From contig VCAZ01000044.1 in the NCBI GenBank assembly GCA_005784505.1, positions 2,926,810-2,990,809 of the forward strand: a DNA stretch of 64,000 bases, given 5' to 3'. How positions within the stretch are numbered: position 1 is the first letter of the stretch; every line of letters begins with the position of its first letter. This stretch comes from Bagarius yarrelli (lineage: Eukaryota; Chordata; Actinopteri; Siluriformes; Sisoridae). A model generated the notes under the pieces. The model was given only the letters and a program-made list of their open reading frames with translations, searched no databases and was not told the DNA's origin. Shown one piece after another: positions 1-10,724 of this stretch. A program made the position numbers and the translations under genes.

Positions 1-56
1 GTATCTCTTACAAAAAGCATTATACTGCTGTTAAAAACAGCTGCTGCTGTTCTTTA

Positions 57-305
57 AGGCAGTGGTGGCTCAAATGGTTAAGGTGCTGAGTTGCTGACCA
101 GAAACACCTGGGTTCAAGCCCCACCAACCAAGCCAACCACTGTTGGGTCCTTAAGCAAGACCCTTAACCCTGCTGCAGGGGTGCTGTATCATAGCTGACC
201 CTGTGCTCTGACCCCAACTTACTAAGATGGGATATGCGAAAAACACTGCATTTCGTTGGCTCTGTACATGTACCTTGCACAATGTCAATACAGTTGAATA
301 TTTAT
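57..305 (+). mobile_element. tRNA-derived SINE (Mermaid/V-SINE type)
   Basis: The head resembles a pol III promoter: an A-box-like TGGCTCAAATGGTTAAGG near 66 and a B-box-like GGTTCAAGCCCC near 111. The body that follows (AAGCAAGACCCTTAACCC, then GCTGACCCTGTGCTCTGACC) matches my memory of the central domain of fish Mermaid/V-type SINEs, and the copy ends in an AT-rich tail near 300. Such elements have no protein and depend on a LINE for movement. The sub-family name is from memory and not checked. Confidence 0.75.
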
Positions 306-602
306 TTATTTTTAATATTTAATGCTTTTTATAAGAGATACATGACAATGTTTTAACAGCCAATATTCACAGTAATGTAAAGAAATAATGTAATGCCACA
401 ATCTACAAACACATCTTAGGTGTTTAGGTGTACGACTAATTTCATGTCGACAGTTTGGAATGAGGTGCTCACAAAATTCTGATATCATAATGTCATTTTA
501 ATGTGAAGTTGCATTTTTATCTATATATTTTTGCTTTATTGTAGGAAAGTAGACATTAATTGTGTGACTGTTTGCAAATGTGTCTTGTTGACAACAGCTG
601 AC

Positions 603-757
603 ACCTGGCCATGTGAAATTCACAATTGTGACACTTGATGGACAGAATTAGTATTATTATTATTATCATTATTATAAGTAGTAGTAGTCGTAATAGTAGT
701 AATAATAATAATTCAATCCCTCCAGTATCACAATTGTGAGTTTCCCATGGCCAGAGG
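603..757. repeat. Inverted repeat flanking an ATT/AAT microsatellite
   Basis: The left arm begins CCTGGCCATGTGAAATTCAC near 604. The reverse complement of the right arm, ending near 757, reads CTCTGGCCATGGGAAACTCA. The arms agree over about 32 bases with a few mismatches and continue with weaker similarity to the ATT/AAT tracts (about 650-710) at the centre. The whole could fold into one hairpin. It may be a small foldback or MITE-like element, which I cannot name. Confidence 0.55.
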
Positions 758-1492
758 ACAGATTTATAATAATGATAATAAGATTGATAATAATAATATA
801 TTCTGTAACTGTATTATTTTAAATTCACATTGTTAAGCTTGTAAATTTATCCTTGTCATCAGGTCCGGAATTGGTTGATTTGCTGCTCATGAACAGGGAA
901 AAAAGTGGCTGTGTTTTATTGACTAAATTGTCTGTTTAACTGTTACAGTCTTACATAGCAATGATCACATCCTAAAACAGAAGACAGAAGCTAGAACAAC
1001 TGTGTACATCATTGTGCATTTTTTGTACATTGAACTTTGCATAATAGTATAAACACATGTTGACCCTAATATACAGCTAAATAAAGATTATTATTCTTTA
1101 AAGATTTTAGAGAGAATATTTTCCACAAAGTTTGCTGAGAAAAAGTGTTGCTAGAATGTAAAACAAGATAAAGACAACAAACGCAAAGTACAGAAATGCT
1201 TCCTGGAAAAAGGATCAATATCCTGTAATAGACATTCCAGGCTCTAAATATGAACCCTGCTGAGAACCTACAGTCTGTACTGAAAAGGAAACGATTAAAC
1301 TGACATGAAGATTACAGGAAGCTGTAAACAATTTGATATGAAGTTTAATTGATAAATACAGGATTTATACATAGAAAAATGACAGACCTCTACATGTAAC
1401 AGCATTTTTTGTCCATTTTTTTAAGTTTTTGGTTTATGTTACATTTAGGTATTTGGACCAGTATCTGATCTATTGATTGAGATTTTTGTATT

Positions 1493-1531
1493 CTGCTCTG
1501 GATAAGGGCATCTGCCAAATGAATGTAAACA
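1493..1531. mobile_element. SINE tail fragment
   Basis: The words GCTCTGGATAAGGGCATCTG and CCAAATGAATGTAAA match the 3' end of the tRNA-headed SINE family also seen (reverse-complemented) at 11034, 44330 and 47220. Only the tail survives. Confidence 0.6.
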
Positions 1532-2289
1532 TTCATGAAAATAACTGTGATATTATTTTACCCATGCACTATGAAAGTGATTTTAATTTTTATAGTTTTT
1601 AAGTTTATAATTCATATTTGCATAATATGAATCGTTTCATGACCACTGCATCGTTTCATGACTATTATTAAGGCTGTCACAATTTACCTTAAATAGCCAT
1701 ATAATCTCAATTATTTGACATACCCACGGTCATTATATCCAAAGCACATTTTTGCGCTCCATAATGCAGCTGCAAATAGAATGAAAAAATGTATATGTTG
1801 CCAAAGTTTACCATTACTGAAACGTCATATATTGTTATTCACTGAATACATAACTAATAAGTTATTTGAATGTGTAAAGTATGTTAATTGTGGAAATAAA
1901 TCAACAAACAATCGGTAAAGTTATGAATAAATGAATAAATAGTAATGATATCAATTATTCAGTTAACAATAAATGTCATAATCGTGACAGCCCTAACAAT
2001 GACCATAGTATAAAACTAAATTTTATTTTTCTTATCAGTAACGTTATCCAATCGTTTACAGAAACATTTGCCATTATGTGACTGGCCTATTATATTACAC
2101 ATGTAGCTTCTTTATTCTATTAAAAAAATCCTGCAATGAAATTTCAACATATGTATGCCTAAGTGGGTCTACTCTCTTGGATTCTATAGCAACTAATATT
2201 GTCTCTTACTGACATTAAATTAACGAATGACAGCAAATTACTATAAATTACTCTTACTGACAGTAAATTAACCAATCACAGTTACAGTG

Positions 2290-2735
2290 TCTTGATAACG
2301 CCACAATCGTCCCCCAAACCAATCACCATTCAGAGCACTTTATCTCCAGAGTTGTAATTAAGAGCACCTGAACACAGTCAGTAATCACCTCTCTCACACA
2401 CACACACACACACACTTCTATAAAAGGAGCAACTTAATCAGTCTATCTCTGTCTTGTCTCGAACATAGTTCTCTTTGCTAGACTCGCAAATATTGTATTA
2501 CTTACATTTCCGTTTAATTTTTTGTCTTCCAGATTCCTGTGCCTCCCGTCTCCAGTGTTCTATCGCCCCTGCCTGTGTGCGCCTCTCCTCATCGTTCGTA
2601 TTCATCTTCTCCTGTCTTCCTCCCTGCCTTCCTCTGTTTGCGCTTCCACATTTTAATAAGCGCACCCACTGGGTTTAAACCAATCCATGTCTCTGTCTGG
2701 GATTCTTGTTATTTACAGCTAGTAGTGGTACAATT
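2290..2735 (+). mobile_element. Possible solo LTR (gypsy-like)
   Basis: A (CA)n tract at 2395-2415 is followed by a TATAAAAGG box at about 2421, a C/T-rich stretch, and a TTTAATAAGCGCACCCACTGG segment resembling the polyadenylation and R-U5 region of fish gypsy LTRs. There are no adjacent coding remains, and I could not define TG/CA ends or a target duplication. The two frames of 67 and 76 codons here carry no motif. Call rests on general layout only. Confidence 0.3.
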
Positions 2736-3427
2736 ATACATAGTTGATTTAAGAAAGTTTTGCAAATGAACGAGTCTATATTGTGCAATTCACATCATTT
2801 TGAAAATGTATGTTTCCATAAGAGAATAAGGCATCACCATGGCTTTGTTGCCAGGCAGGCTGTTAAAAAATGCAAAACAAATCAGATGAATTGGAAACTC
2901 CTTAATTGTTTCTAATTGTGTTTCTTACATGCATCAGATGTTCAGCCAATGGTTCATGGGCAAGACAATGGTTTAGGCCAAGTCTGAAAAAAGGACATAA
3001 GGCTGAGACTAAAGTGAGTCTCTTTCTTTATCTCTAAGATGCATTGTTATATATGTTTCTAAGAGCGTTAGCGCTAGCAGTATGAAAAAGCGGTGGTAAA
3101 GCTGGTAAACTAATTGTTTTATGTTTGAAGGCATACTGTTTGGTGGTGAAGAATTAATATTGAATTATTGAATTTAATTAAAAAAGCTAAGACAACCCTA
3201 CTTACCTTGGCCCAGATCCTGAATAAAGATTTCATATGCATCTATTTAATATTTGCTTGAAGGTTTTATGGAAACTATATATGGTGGAAATTATTTGTAT
3301 GCACGTGTTTTATTCAGGATAGTCCTGAAATATTTGTTTTTTAATAGATCTCTTGGGAGATTCCTCAGAAGAAATTCACTATATAAGCATAAATATTTGG
3401 ACAACTGACCCTCATATAAAGATTTAC

Positions 3428-3441
3428 TTGTTAATATCTTT
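3428..3441. repeat. Target-site duplication, left copy
   Basis: TTGTTAATATCTTT occurs here and again at 5404-5417, exactly bracketing the RTE LINE. A 14-base direct repeat is as expected for target-primed reverse transcription. Confidence 0.85.
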
Positions 3442-3519
3442 AGTCTTCTTCTCCTTTTGCCTGTTCCCTTTTAGGGGTCACCATAGCGAATCATCTATCT
3501 CCACCTAACCCTATTTACT

Positions 3520-4600
3520 ACATCCTCTTCACCCACACGCACTAACTTCATCTCCTGGTTTATCACATCCATATACCTCCTCTTTGGTCTTCCCATTTGC
3601 CCTCTGCCTGGTAGATTCATTTCTAACATCCTTCTCCCAATATATTCACTATACTTCCTCTGTATATTCGGCTTCCGTCCCCCTAATGAACTCGTTCCTA
3701 ATCCTGTCCAACCTTGTCATTCCCGAAAACCTCAACAACTTTAGCTTTGCCACTTCCAGCTCTGCCACCTGTCTCTTCCACAGTGCCACTGTCTCTAAAC
3801 CATACATCATAGCTGGTTTTACCACTGTCTTGTACACCTTCCCCTTAATTCTAGCTGATATTCTCCTGTCACACATCACTCCTGACAGGTTTCTTGGCCC
3901 ATTCCAACCTGTCTGTACTCACTTCTTTACTTCTTTTAGACACTCTCCATTGCTCTGGACTGTCAACCTTTTTTACCTCTTCACCCTGTAATCTTACTGT
4001 TCCACTTCTCTCCCCTACATTCAAACACATGTACTATGTCTTGCTATGGCTGACTTTCATTCCTCTTCTCTCCAGAGCAAACCTCCACCTCTCCAGTTTT
4101 TCCTCCACCTGCTCCCTGCTCTCACTACAGATCACAATGTCATCTGCAAATATCATTGTCCAAGGAGACTCCTGTCTGACCTCGTCTGACAAACGATCCA
4201 TCACCACAGCAAACAAGAATTGGCTCAGAGCTGATCCCTGATGCAGTCCCACCTTCTTCTTCAAACTTCTCTGTCTGACCTACTGCAGGACCTTACCACT
4301 GTCCTGCTCCTCTCATACACTCCTGCACCACCCTTACATATTATTCCTGACTTCCTCATACAATACCACAGCTTTTCTCTTGGTACCCTGTCATATGTTT
4401 TCTCCAGGTCTACAAAAACACAATGCGGCTCCCTACGATCATCTCTGTACTTCTCCATCAGCATCCTCAGAGTAAAGATTCCATTTGTGGTGCTCTTTAT
4501 GGGCATAAAGACATACTGCTGCTCACAAACTACCCTCCTTAAGCTAGCTTCCACTACTTTTTACCATACCTTCATTGTAGGTCTCATCAACTTTATGCCT
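3520..4600 (-). pseudogene. RTE reverse transcriptase fragment
   Basis: Three minus-strand frames (4261-4554, 4034-4264, 3649-3879) cover the palm and C-terminal parts of a LINE RT. Visible motifs are VFVDLEKTYDRVPREKLWY (palm motif A, with D), GLHQGSALSQFLF (motif B) and FADDIVIC (motif C, the DD pair intact). Later come ARIKGKVYKTVVKPAMMYG and LDRIRNEFIRG from the C-terminal region. The frames are offset from one another, so at least two frameshifts exist. The N-terminal RT motifs are absent. Confidence 0.8.
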
Positions 4601-4655
4601 CTGTAATTGTTGCAACTCTGGAATCCTCTTAGCAAAGTCTATTATCATCTGTCCT

Positions 4656-5016
4656 TCACTGTTCCTTTCCCTGACTCCAAACCTTCCCCTCACCAACATG
4701 CCCATTAAAGTCTGCGCCTATCACTACTCTCTCTCCTCTGGCAATACTTACAATTACCTTATCTAACTCCTGCCAGAACCTTTCTTTCTCTTCTAACTCA
4801 CAACCTACTTGTGGGGCATAACCACTTACAACATTCACCATTAGCCCTTCCATTTACAACTTCAGACTCATCACCCAGTTTTGACACTCTTTTCACCTTC
4901 AGAACATTCTTCACCAACTCCTCTTTTAGGATCACCCCTACCCCATTTCTCTTCCTATCTGAATCCTGATCCAATACTTTGAGCCTTGCTACCCTTCCAC
5001 CTGGTCTCCTGTACAC
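4656..5016 (-). pseudogene. RTE endonuclease domain fragment
   Basis: Two overlapping minus frames (4798-5016 and 4656-4853) together show the exonuclease-endonuclease-phosphatase type domain of an RTE LINE: the VSGYAPQVGCELEEKERFW block and then ERVVIGADFNGHVGEG, where the D and N of DFNGH are family-typical catalytic-site residues. A frameshift near 4800-4850 separates them. The downstream catalytic segment with the SDH motif is lost in the internal deletion. Confidence 0.8.
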
Positions 5017-5403
5017 AACAATATATCTGCCTTCCTTCTCTCTATCATATCAACCAGCTCTCTACCTTTCCTTATTATTTTTTTAACATTCAGTGTCCCT
5101 ATTCTCAGTCCCAAACTCTTGCCTTTCCTCTTCTCTTTCTGCCTATTAACTCGTCATCCTCCTCCCCTCCTTTGACCAACATTAGCCCAATTTAACCCTC
5201 CTTTGACCAACAGTAGCCAAATTTAACAATAGTTGTTGTTAACCCGGGCCTCGACCGATCCGGTATGAAATTATGACAGATGATTCGCATAATTGGATTT
5301 GGCAAAGTTTTTCGGCGGATGCCTTTTTCTGACACAACCCTTTCTATTTATCCAGGCTTTGTACTGGCACCGGAGTCACTGGCTTGTGACCCCTGTGGCT
5401 AGA

Positions 5404-5417
5404 TTGTTAATATCTTT
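5404..5417. repeat. Target-site duplication, right copy
   Basis: Second copy of TTGTTAATATCTTT; see the copy at 3428-3441. Confidence 0.85.
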
Positions 5418-6469
5418 TGTCTTATTACACCTAAAATAACATCAAAGTTGTTCATTTGGACACAATAATATCACTGAGATTAGGTATTAATGTTGGGTAA
5501 GGAGGACTGGGGTGCTGTCACCATTCCTAAAGGTGGGTTGAGGCCAGTGCTCTATGCAGCATGTTAAAGTTCAGAACATCTAACACATCATATATTAATA
5601 GAGTATGAAGTAGTGTTCAAAATGTGTATAAAAGAAGCTAAAGCTATATAAATGCAGCTAAAGCTTTGTGGATGTGCCACATTGATACCAGGGGCAAAGG
5701 TATGCAAGTAAAATATTACAGCCTCATTGCATCAATATCTATTGAATGATTGGTCATTTATTTTGTCATTTTTCAACTTTTGATCTTTTTTCAAGCATGA
5801 CCATGAATCGCGTTGAATAAGCTTTGCATAAGCAGAAATTTCTTGCACTTCTACAAAGATATTATATAATAGCAATCAAAAGCCTAGGCATATCAGTTAT
5901 TTTGTTCTTTAATACACTTAACTGTTTTTTGTTTTTGATATGTGTTTTATAATTAGTTTTTTTGACAAATTATATTATGATTATAAAAGTTGAGTATAAA
6001 ACTTGTATCTATTCTGTAGATTCAATTAGTGCTCTGAATTTAGAGTACAACTTGTGTTTATTTTCTGGTTATAGAATACAGTTTTCTTGGTACTTTTAAA
6101 CAAAATTGCTGTTCAGTATTTTTTGTAGAAGTCAGTATTAAATAACCTTGGATTTCAAAATACCTGCTAATGTTCTGTGTGAATAATGTATGAACGAATG
6201 AATTAGGTACCTTTTTCTCAAGAGAATCTTTAAATCTAGATCATATCCCAAGAGAACTGCAATAGCAGTGTTTGTGACAGCCAAAGGGTCACTATTTATA
6301 CAGTCAGGGCCAAACAGTATGCACAAGTCTTCAGGACAGCAACGCTGAAATGCAATGGAGAAATTTTATATTTTACGTTTTTGGGGGAAAAAAAGTAGTG
6401 CTTTGTGTCAATAATAAGAGTGTAAGATGGACACAACTGCAGTTGAATTAGTTCAATAATAAGACAAAT
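5418..6469. other. AT-rich stretch, nothing recognised
   Basis: I see no gene or repeat family here. The short minus frames at 6138-6326 and 6296-6502 carry no motif. Confidence 0.5.
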
Positions 6470-6694
6470 TGTTAATACATTTATACAAAATACACGCCAC
6501 ACTTTTCATTATTATGTTGATTTTTATTTGCTTAAAAGTTTGAAAACCATGTATTATTTTTGGTTAACTTCACAATTATGTGCGTTGGTCTATTACCTAA
6601 AATCTTAATAAAAAAACATTTAAGTTTGTGGTTTTAAGATGAAAAAAATGTGAAGAAGTTCAAAGGGTATAAATACTTTTTCAAGGCACTGTAT
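6470..6694 (+). mobile_element. Tc1-like transposon, terminal remnant
   Basis: ACACGCCACACTTTTCAT, then TTTGAAAACCATGTATTATT, CACAATTATGTGCGTTGGTC and the end TACTTTTTCAAGGCACTGTA match the right terminal region of the fish Tc1 family whose longer copy lies at about 29150-30785. Only this end survives. The left part has decayed or been deleted. Confidence 0.7.
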
Positions 6695-7639
6695 GCACAA
6701 GGTCAAATAAAAGTAATAGTAGTTATTAGGCAAAATAACTGGTAAGCTCTAATAATGCATGCCAAATTTAATAGCCAATGTCTATTTAATGGTCTCAATG
6801 TAATATGTGTAATATGTGTATGCATGTGTGTATTTAACAGTTGATGCCTGTTAGTGCTTACTCAGTAAGGTATTTCCAAAATTTTACAACTGTCTGTTTC
6901 TTACTACTATAATTTATGAAATGTTAAGTAATCTTAATATTCAATTTTAAACCGGACAGGATAAGTTTAATAATAGAATTTTTGCTTGCTTGTTTTTTAA
7001 GGGCAGTAGTCCTTCATTCTAAACTTAAATTCATAAAATGTTATTTTCTAAAACCCAATTAAGCAATTTCCAAAAAAGCTGGGGCACTTAATAGCAGCGC
7101 CTTAGCTCCTGCCTTGACAGGACCTTTTGCTTCCTGATTTAGGGACCCAGGGATCCGAATTAAGACCTTACATATAAAGGATCCTGAAGGCATCGTCGCA
7201 AAACCTTGAATTTGTAAAATGGATTACCCCTCAGGGAAAATCCCTTGGAATTGGAACTGAAATATATAGTATGCAGAACCCATTGTGAGACATTTAGCAG
7301 AAGTTTCCATCTAAGGGAACCAGCCTCTTGAGGTGTCAGCCACTTGAAGTTCAACCCTGGAAGATCCTCTGGTAGCCGTCCTTCTTTAGACCTGTTATAT
7401 TGAAGTATGGAACTCCATAACCGCTAAATCGCTGGTAAAGTACAGTTTATTCCAGCACTTTGACACCTTTGTGTAGTGGTCCAGAAAAAATGGTAGGCCT
7501 CCTAGGTGGGTGCTGCACCTCAGCCTTTAGGAAGTGCTTGTCCAACTTAGTGTTTGGATGAATTTCCCTATTCTCAGCCAGCCAATCTACCTTCATAAGG
7601 AGTGAGATAAGGCAAAGCCCATCTCAAACTTTTCTGGTT
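6695..7639. other. Unassigned sequence, possibly repetitive
   Basis: From about 7075 to 7640 the base composition is more mixed than the surroundings, with C/T-rich words and a 64-codon minus frame at 7160-7354. That suggests an old element or exon-like sequence, but I recognise no domain. 6695-7075 is plain AT-rich sequence. Confidence 0.4.
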
Positions 7640-7975
7640 ATTCTAGCTGAGAGCCCCAAGAACTTAGTCTATACTGTGCCTCAACAGCAGATGGACCTGA
7701 GCCTAAAAAATCTGTGGAGGGAGCTAAAGGTTGGACTTGCCAAATGTCAGCCTCAAAACCTTGAAAAGGATCTGCAAAGGGGAGATGTGTGCGAATCTGG
7801 TCTGAACTCTGAAATGTCTGTGATTGCCAACAAGGGTTTTAACACCAAGTACTAAGTCTTGTTTTGTATAGAGATCAAATACTTATTTTAGTAGTTAAAA
7901 TGCAAATCAATTGATTAATTTAAAATCAAATCAATAACTTTATGAAGTGTGGTGTTGTCAATCTGTCACTCACTG
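7640..7975 (+). pseudogene. Tc1-like transposase C-terminus and terminal region
   Basis: The plus strand reads LKNLWRELKVGLAKCQPQN near 7703 and, after decay, SVIANKGFNTKY near 7821-7856 followed by a stop. This is the usual end of a Tc1-family transposase (the NLWRELK block follows the last catalytic residue). The 3' non-coding part AGATCAAATACTTATTTTAG is also family-typical. No catalytic D residues remain, so this is a truncated dead copy of a different Tc1 subfamily from that at 8892. Confidence 0.65.
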
Positions 7976-8106
7976 TTAGAATAAAGATACTATTAAATAA
8001 AAAGTGTTTAAACATGGAGAAGAAAACCAAGCAGTGGAGGCCAAAGAATAAGTATGTTTATTCAGGCAGAAATAGGAACAGGCTTTGAGTAGAATGGTTG
8101 TGCTTC

Positions 8107-8800
8107 TAGATGACTGGGACATTACAGCAAAATTAATCAGGGAGACAGAAGGGGAGGATTATTCAGGATAGAGATGGTAAGGTGCTAACAAGTATGAAGA
8201 GTGTACAGAGATGACGGAAGAAGTTCTTTGAAGAGCTTAAAAATGAAGGAAATAGAATAGAATTAAAAGTGAAAATCAAAGTTATCAAAGTAGCTGCAAA
8301 AGGTGAAGGTTTGCTCCAGAGAGAAAGAAAGTCAGTCAAAGGAAGACAAAATACTTGTTTGTGAATAAAAGGGACAGAAATGGAACAGCAAGATTACAGG
8401 CTAAAGAAGTGAAAAAGGTACAGGAGTTTAAGTACAATGGGTCAATAGTCTAGAGCAATGGAGAGTGTGGAAATGAGGTGAAATAGCAAGTACAGGCAAG
8501 TTAAAATGGGTGAAAAAACATGACAAATGTTATGCATGACAGAAGAATATCAGCAACAATAAAGGGGAAAGTGTATAAGACAATGGTGAAACGAGCTTCG
8601 ACAAATGCTTTAGAGACAGTGGGACTGATGTAGAGGGAGAGGGAGGAAGAGGAGGAGGGACAGTAGAAATATTGGTAAAGGGATATTGAAAATGGATCTG
8701 CCAGACAGAAGGCAAAGACAAAAGCTAAAGAGGAGGTATATGGATAAGATAAATGAAGTGAAAAGGATAGGGCTGGGTGGAGGCATGAAGGGAACAGCCA
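8107..8800 (+). mobile_element. Second RTE LINE copy, degraded
   Basis: The plus strand carries the same family as 3442-5403, opposite orientation. It has words from the endonuclease-RT linker (GACTGGGACATTACAGC; GATAGAGATGGTAAGGTGCT), then jumps past the RT core to the segment reading EFKYNGSIV, GSTVQSNGE-like words near 8425-8475, and a C-terminal block around 8530-8620. It ends near MDLPDRRQRQKLKRRYMDK at 8692-8750. The FADD catalytic block is not visible, so this copy too has an internal deletion. No TSD was found. Confidence 0.65.
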
Positions 8801-8891
8801 AAAGCAGGAGAACAAGGTTTAGCATAACATATTCGCATATCCAAGTAAAAATTTCCAGCACCTCCAAATAAATTAATATACAGTATATATA

Positions 8892-8918
8892 TACTACTCA
8901 AAAAAATAAAGGGGACAC
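8892..8918 (+). repeat. Tc1 left terminal inverted repeat
   Basis: Outer part of the left TIR, paired with 10446-10472. Differences from the right end are at the second outer bases and in the GGGGACAC/GGGAACAC block. Confidence 0.85.
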
Positions 8919-9153
8919 TAAAAGAAACACATCCTAGATCTGAATGAATGAAATATTCTTATTAAATACTTCGTTCTTTACATAGTTGAATGTGCTGACA
9001 ACAAAATCACACAAAAATTATCAATGAAAATCAAATTTATTAACCCATGGAGGTCTGGATTTGGAGTCACACTCAAAAGTGAAGTGGAAAAACACACAAC
9101 TACAGGCTGATCCAACTTTGATGTAATGTCCTTAAAACAAGTCAAAATTTGGC

Positions 9154-10181
9154 TCAGTAGTGTGTGTGGCCTCCACGTGCCTGTATGACCTCCCTACAAA
9201 GCCTGGCCATGCTCCTGATGAGGTGGCGGATGGTCTCCTGAGGGATCTCCTCCCAGACCTGGACTAAAGCATCCGCCAACTCCTGGACAGTCTGTGGTGG
9301 TGCAACGTGGCGTTGGTGGATGGAGCGAGACATGATGTCCCAGATGTGCTTAATTGGATTCAGGTCTGGGGAACGGGCGGGCCAGTCCATAGCATCAATG
9401 CCTTCGTCTTGCAGGAACTGCTGACACACTCCAGCCACATGAGGTCTAGCATTGTCTTGCATTAGGAGGAACCCAGGGGCAACCGCACCGGCATATGGTC
9501 TCACAAGGGGTCTGAGGATCTCATCTCTCGGTACCTAATGGCAGTCAGGCTACCTCTGGCGAGCACATGGAGGGCTGTGCGGCCCTCCAAAGAAATGCCA
9601 CCCCACACCATTACTGACCCACTGCCAAACCGGTCATGCTGGAGGATGTTGCAGGCAGCAGAACATTTCCACGGCGTCTCCAGACTCTGTCACGTCTGTC
9701 ACATGTGCTCAGTGTGAACCTGCTTTCATCTGTGAAGAGCACAGGGTGCCAGTGGCGAATTTGCCAATCTTGGTGTTCTCTGGCAAATGCCAAACGTCCT
9801 GCACGCTGTTGGGCTGTAAGCACAACCCCCACCTGTGGACGTCAGGCCCTCATACCACCCTCATGGAGTCTGTTTCTGACCGTTTGAGCAGACACATGCA
9901 CATTTGTGGCCTGCTGGAGGTCATTTTGCAGGGCTCTGGCAGTGCTCCTCATGTTCCTCCTTACACAAAGGCAGAGGTAGCGGTCCTGCTGCTGGGTTGT
10001 TGCCCTCCTACGGCCTCCTCCACGTCTCCTGATGTACTGGCCTGTCTCCTGGTAGCGCCTCTGCTCTGGACACTACACTGACAGACACATCAAACCTTCT
10101 TGCCACAGCTTGCATTGATGTGCCATCCTGGATGAGCTGCACTACCTGAGCCACTTGTGTGGGTTGTAGACTCCGTCTCAT
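9154..10181 (-). pseudogene. Tc1 transposase (DD34E type), frameshifted
   Basis: The start ATG is at 10181, reading MRRSLQPTQVAQVVQ (the first helix-turn-helix). The first catalytic aspartate is in VLFTDESRF (codon 9728-9730). The second is in LLMQDNARPHV near 9450. The third catalytic position sits in SPDLNPIKHIWD, where the family has glutamate (NPIEH): here it is lysine, which alone should abolish activity. The usable frames 9611-9832 and 9154-9504 are out of register, and comparison with the family as I remember it suggests small indels near 9527, 9666 and 10060. The C-terminus ends normally (ARGGHTHY, then stop). Family members are about 340 residues; the span fits. Confidence 0.85.
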
Positions 10182-10445
10182 GCTACCACTAGAGTGAAAG
10201 CACCGCCAGCATTCAAAAGTGAAACATCAGCCAGAAAGCATAGGAACTGAGAAGTGGTCTGTGGTCACCACCTGGAGAACCACTCCTTTATTGGGGGTGT
10301 CTTGCTAATTGCCTATAATTTCCACCTGTTGTCTATTCCATTTGCACAACAGCATGTGAAATTGATTGTCAATCAGTGTTGCTTCCTAAGTGGGCAGTTT
10401 GATTTCACAAGTGTGATTGAATTGGAGTTACATTGTGTTGTTTAA

Positions 10446-10472
10446 GTGTTCCCTTTATTTTTTTGAGCAGTG
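10446..10472 (-). repeat. Tc1 right terminal inverted repeat
   Basis: Reads GTTCCCTTTATTTTTTTGAG and CAGTG on the plus strand; the reverse complement matches 8892-8918. It is followed by the TA target at 10473. Confidence 0.85.
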
Positions 10473-10724
10473 TATGTATGTATATATAATGCCATTAAAT
10501 TATTATTTTTATATAAAAGGTTTGACCTAAAAAGAACACATTTAAGTTTGATATATATACTTGTAATATACTATACTAATATATGAAATCATTTATATAT
10601 TTGTAATAATTTAGTGTATTTTAGTATAAAATTTTACTAAGCCAATTAGTACTGTTTAAAGTGCATTTCATATTTTTGCTTTAAAATTGGCATTATCCAA
10701 GCCAAAGCTTTACACTGTTTTTGA

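Larger units (their letters stand above)
306..2289. other. AT-rich intergenic stretch
   Basis: No gene is supported here. It holds an ATT-type microsatellite inside a long hairpin (603-757) and a SINE tail fragment (1493-1531), both listed separately. A 67-codon frame at 1715-1918 has no recognisable motif and looks like chance. Confidence 0.6.
3442..5403 (-). mobile_element. RTE-clade LINE, internally deleted, with TSD
   Basis: Reading the minus strand from 5403 gives the leader, an apurinic endonuclease region (motif DFNGHVGEG near 4700), then RT (VFVDLEKTYDRVPREKLWY near 4400, the block GLHQGSALSQFLF near 4240, and the active-site block FADDIVIC near 4140), then the C-terminal part and the tail GGTGACCCCTAAAAGGGA near 3470. 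Between endonuclease and RT, around 4600-4625, the reading jumps directly from the endonuclease to mid-RT, so the linker and first part of RT are missing. Full-length family members are about 3.2-3.5 kb by my memory; this one is 1.96 kb. Frameshifts break each domain. A perfect 14-bp TSD flanks the element, so it was probably inserted with both ends and deleted before or after insertion. No active protein is possible. Confidence 0.85.
8892..10472 (-). mobile_element. Tc1/mariner transposon with both ends, about 1.58 kb
   Basis: The left end reads TACTACTCAAAAAAATAAAG from 8892. The right end, reverse-complemented, reads CACTGCTCAAAAAAATAAAG from 10472. Both ends are flanked by TA (8890-8891 and 10473-10474), the Tc1 target. 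The terminal repeats match with two or three differences. One transposase gene lies inside on the minus strand (9154-10181), broken by frameshifts. The inside is close to the abundant fish family I remember, so the insertion looks comparatively recent among those in this window. It lies just after the RTE fragment at 8107-8800. Confidence 0.9.

Noticed and set aside
66..130. Functional tRNA gene
   Set aside because: A- and B-box words are present but the cloverleaf cannot be formed, and the body is a SINE.
2475..2769. Two overlapping plus frames with C/T-rich coding
   Set aside because: They sit in a possible LTR and have no domain.
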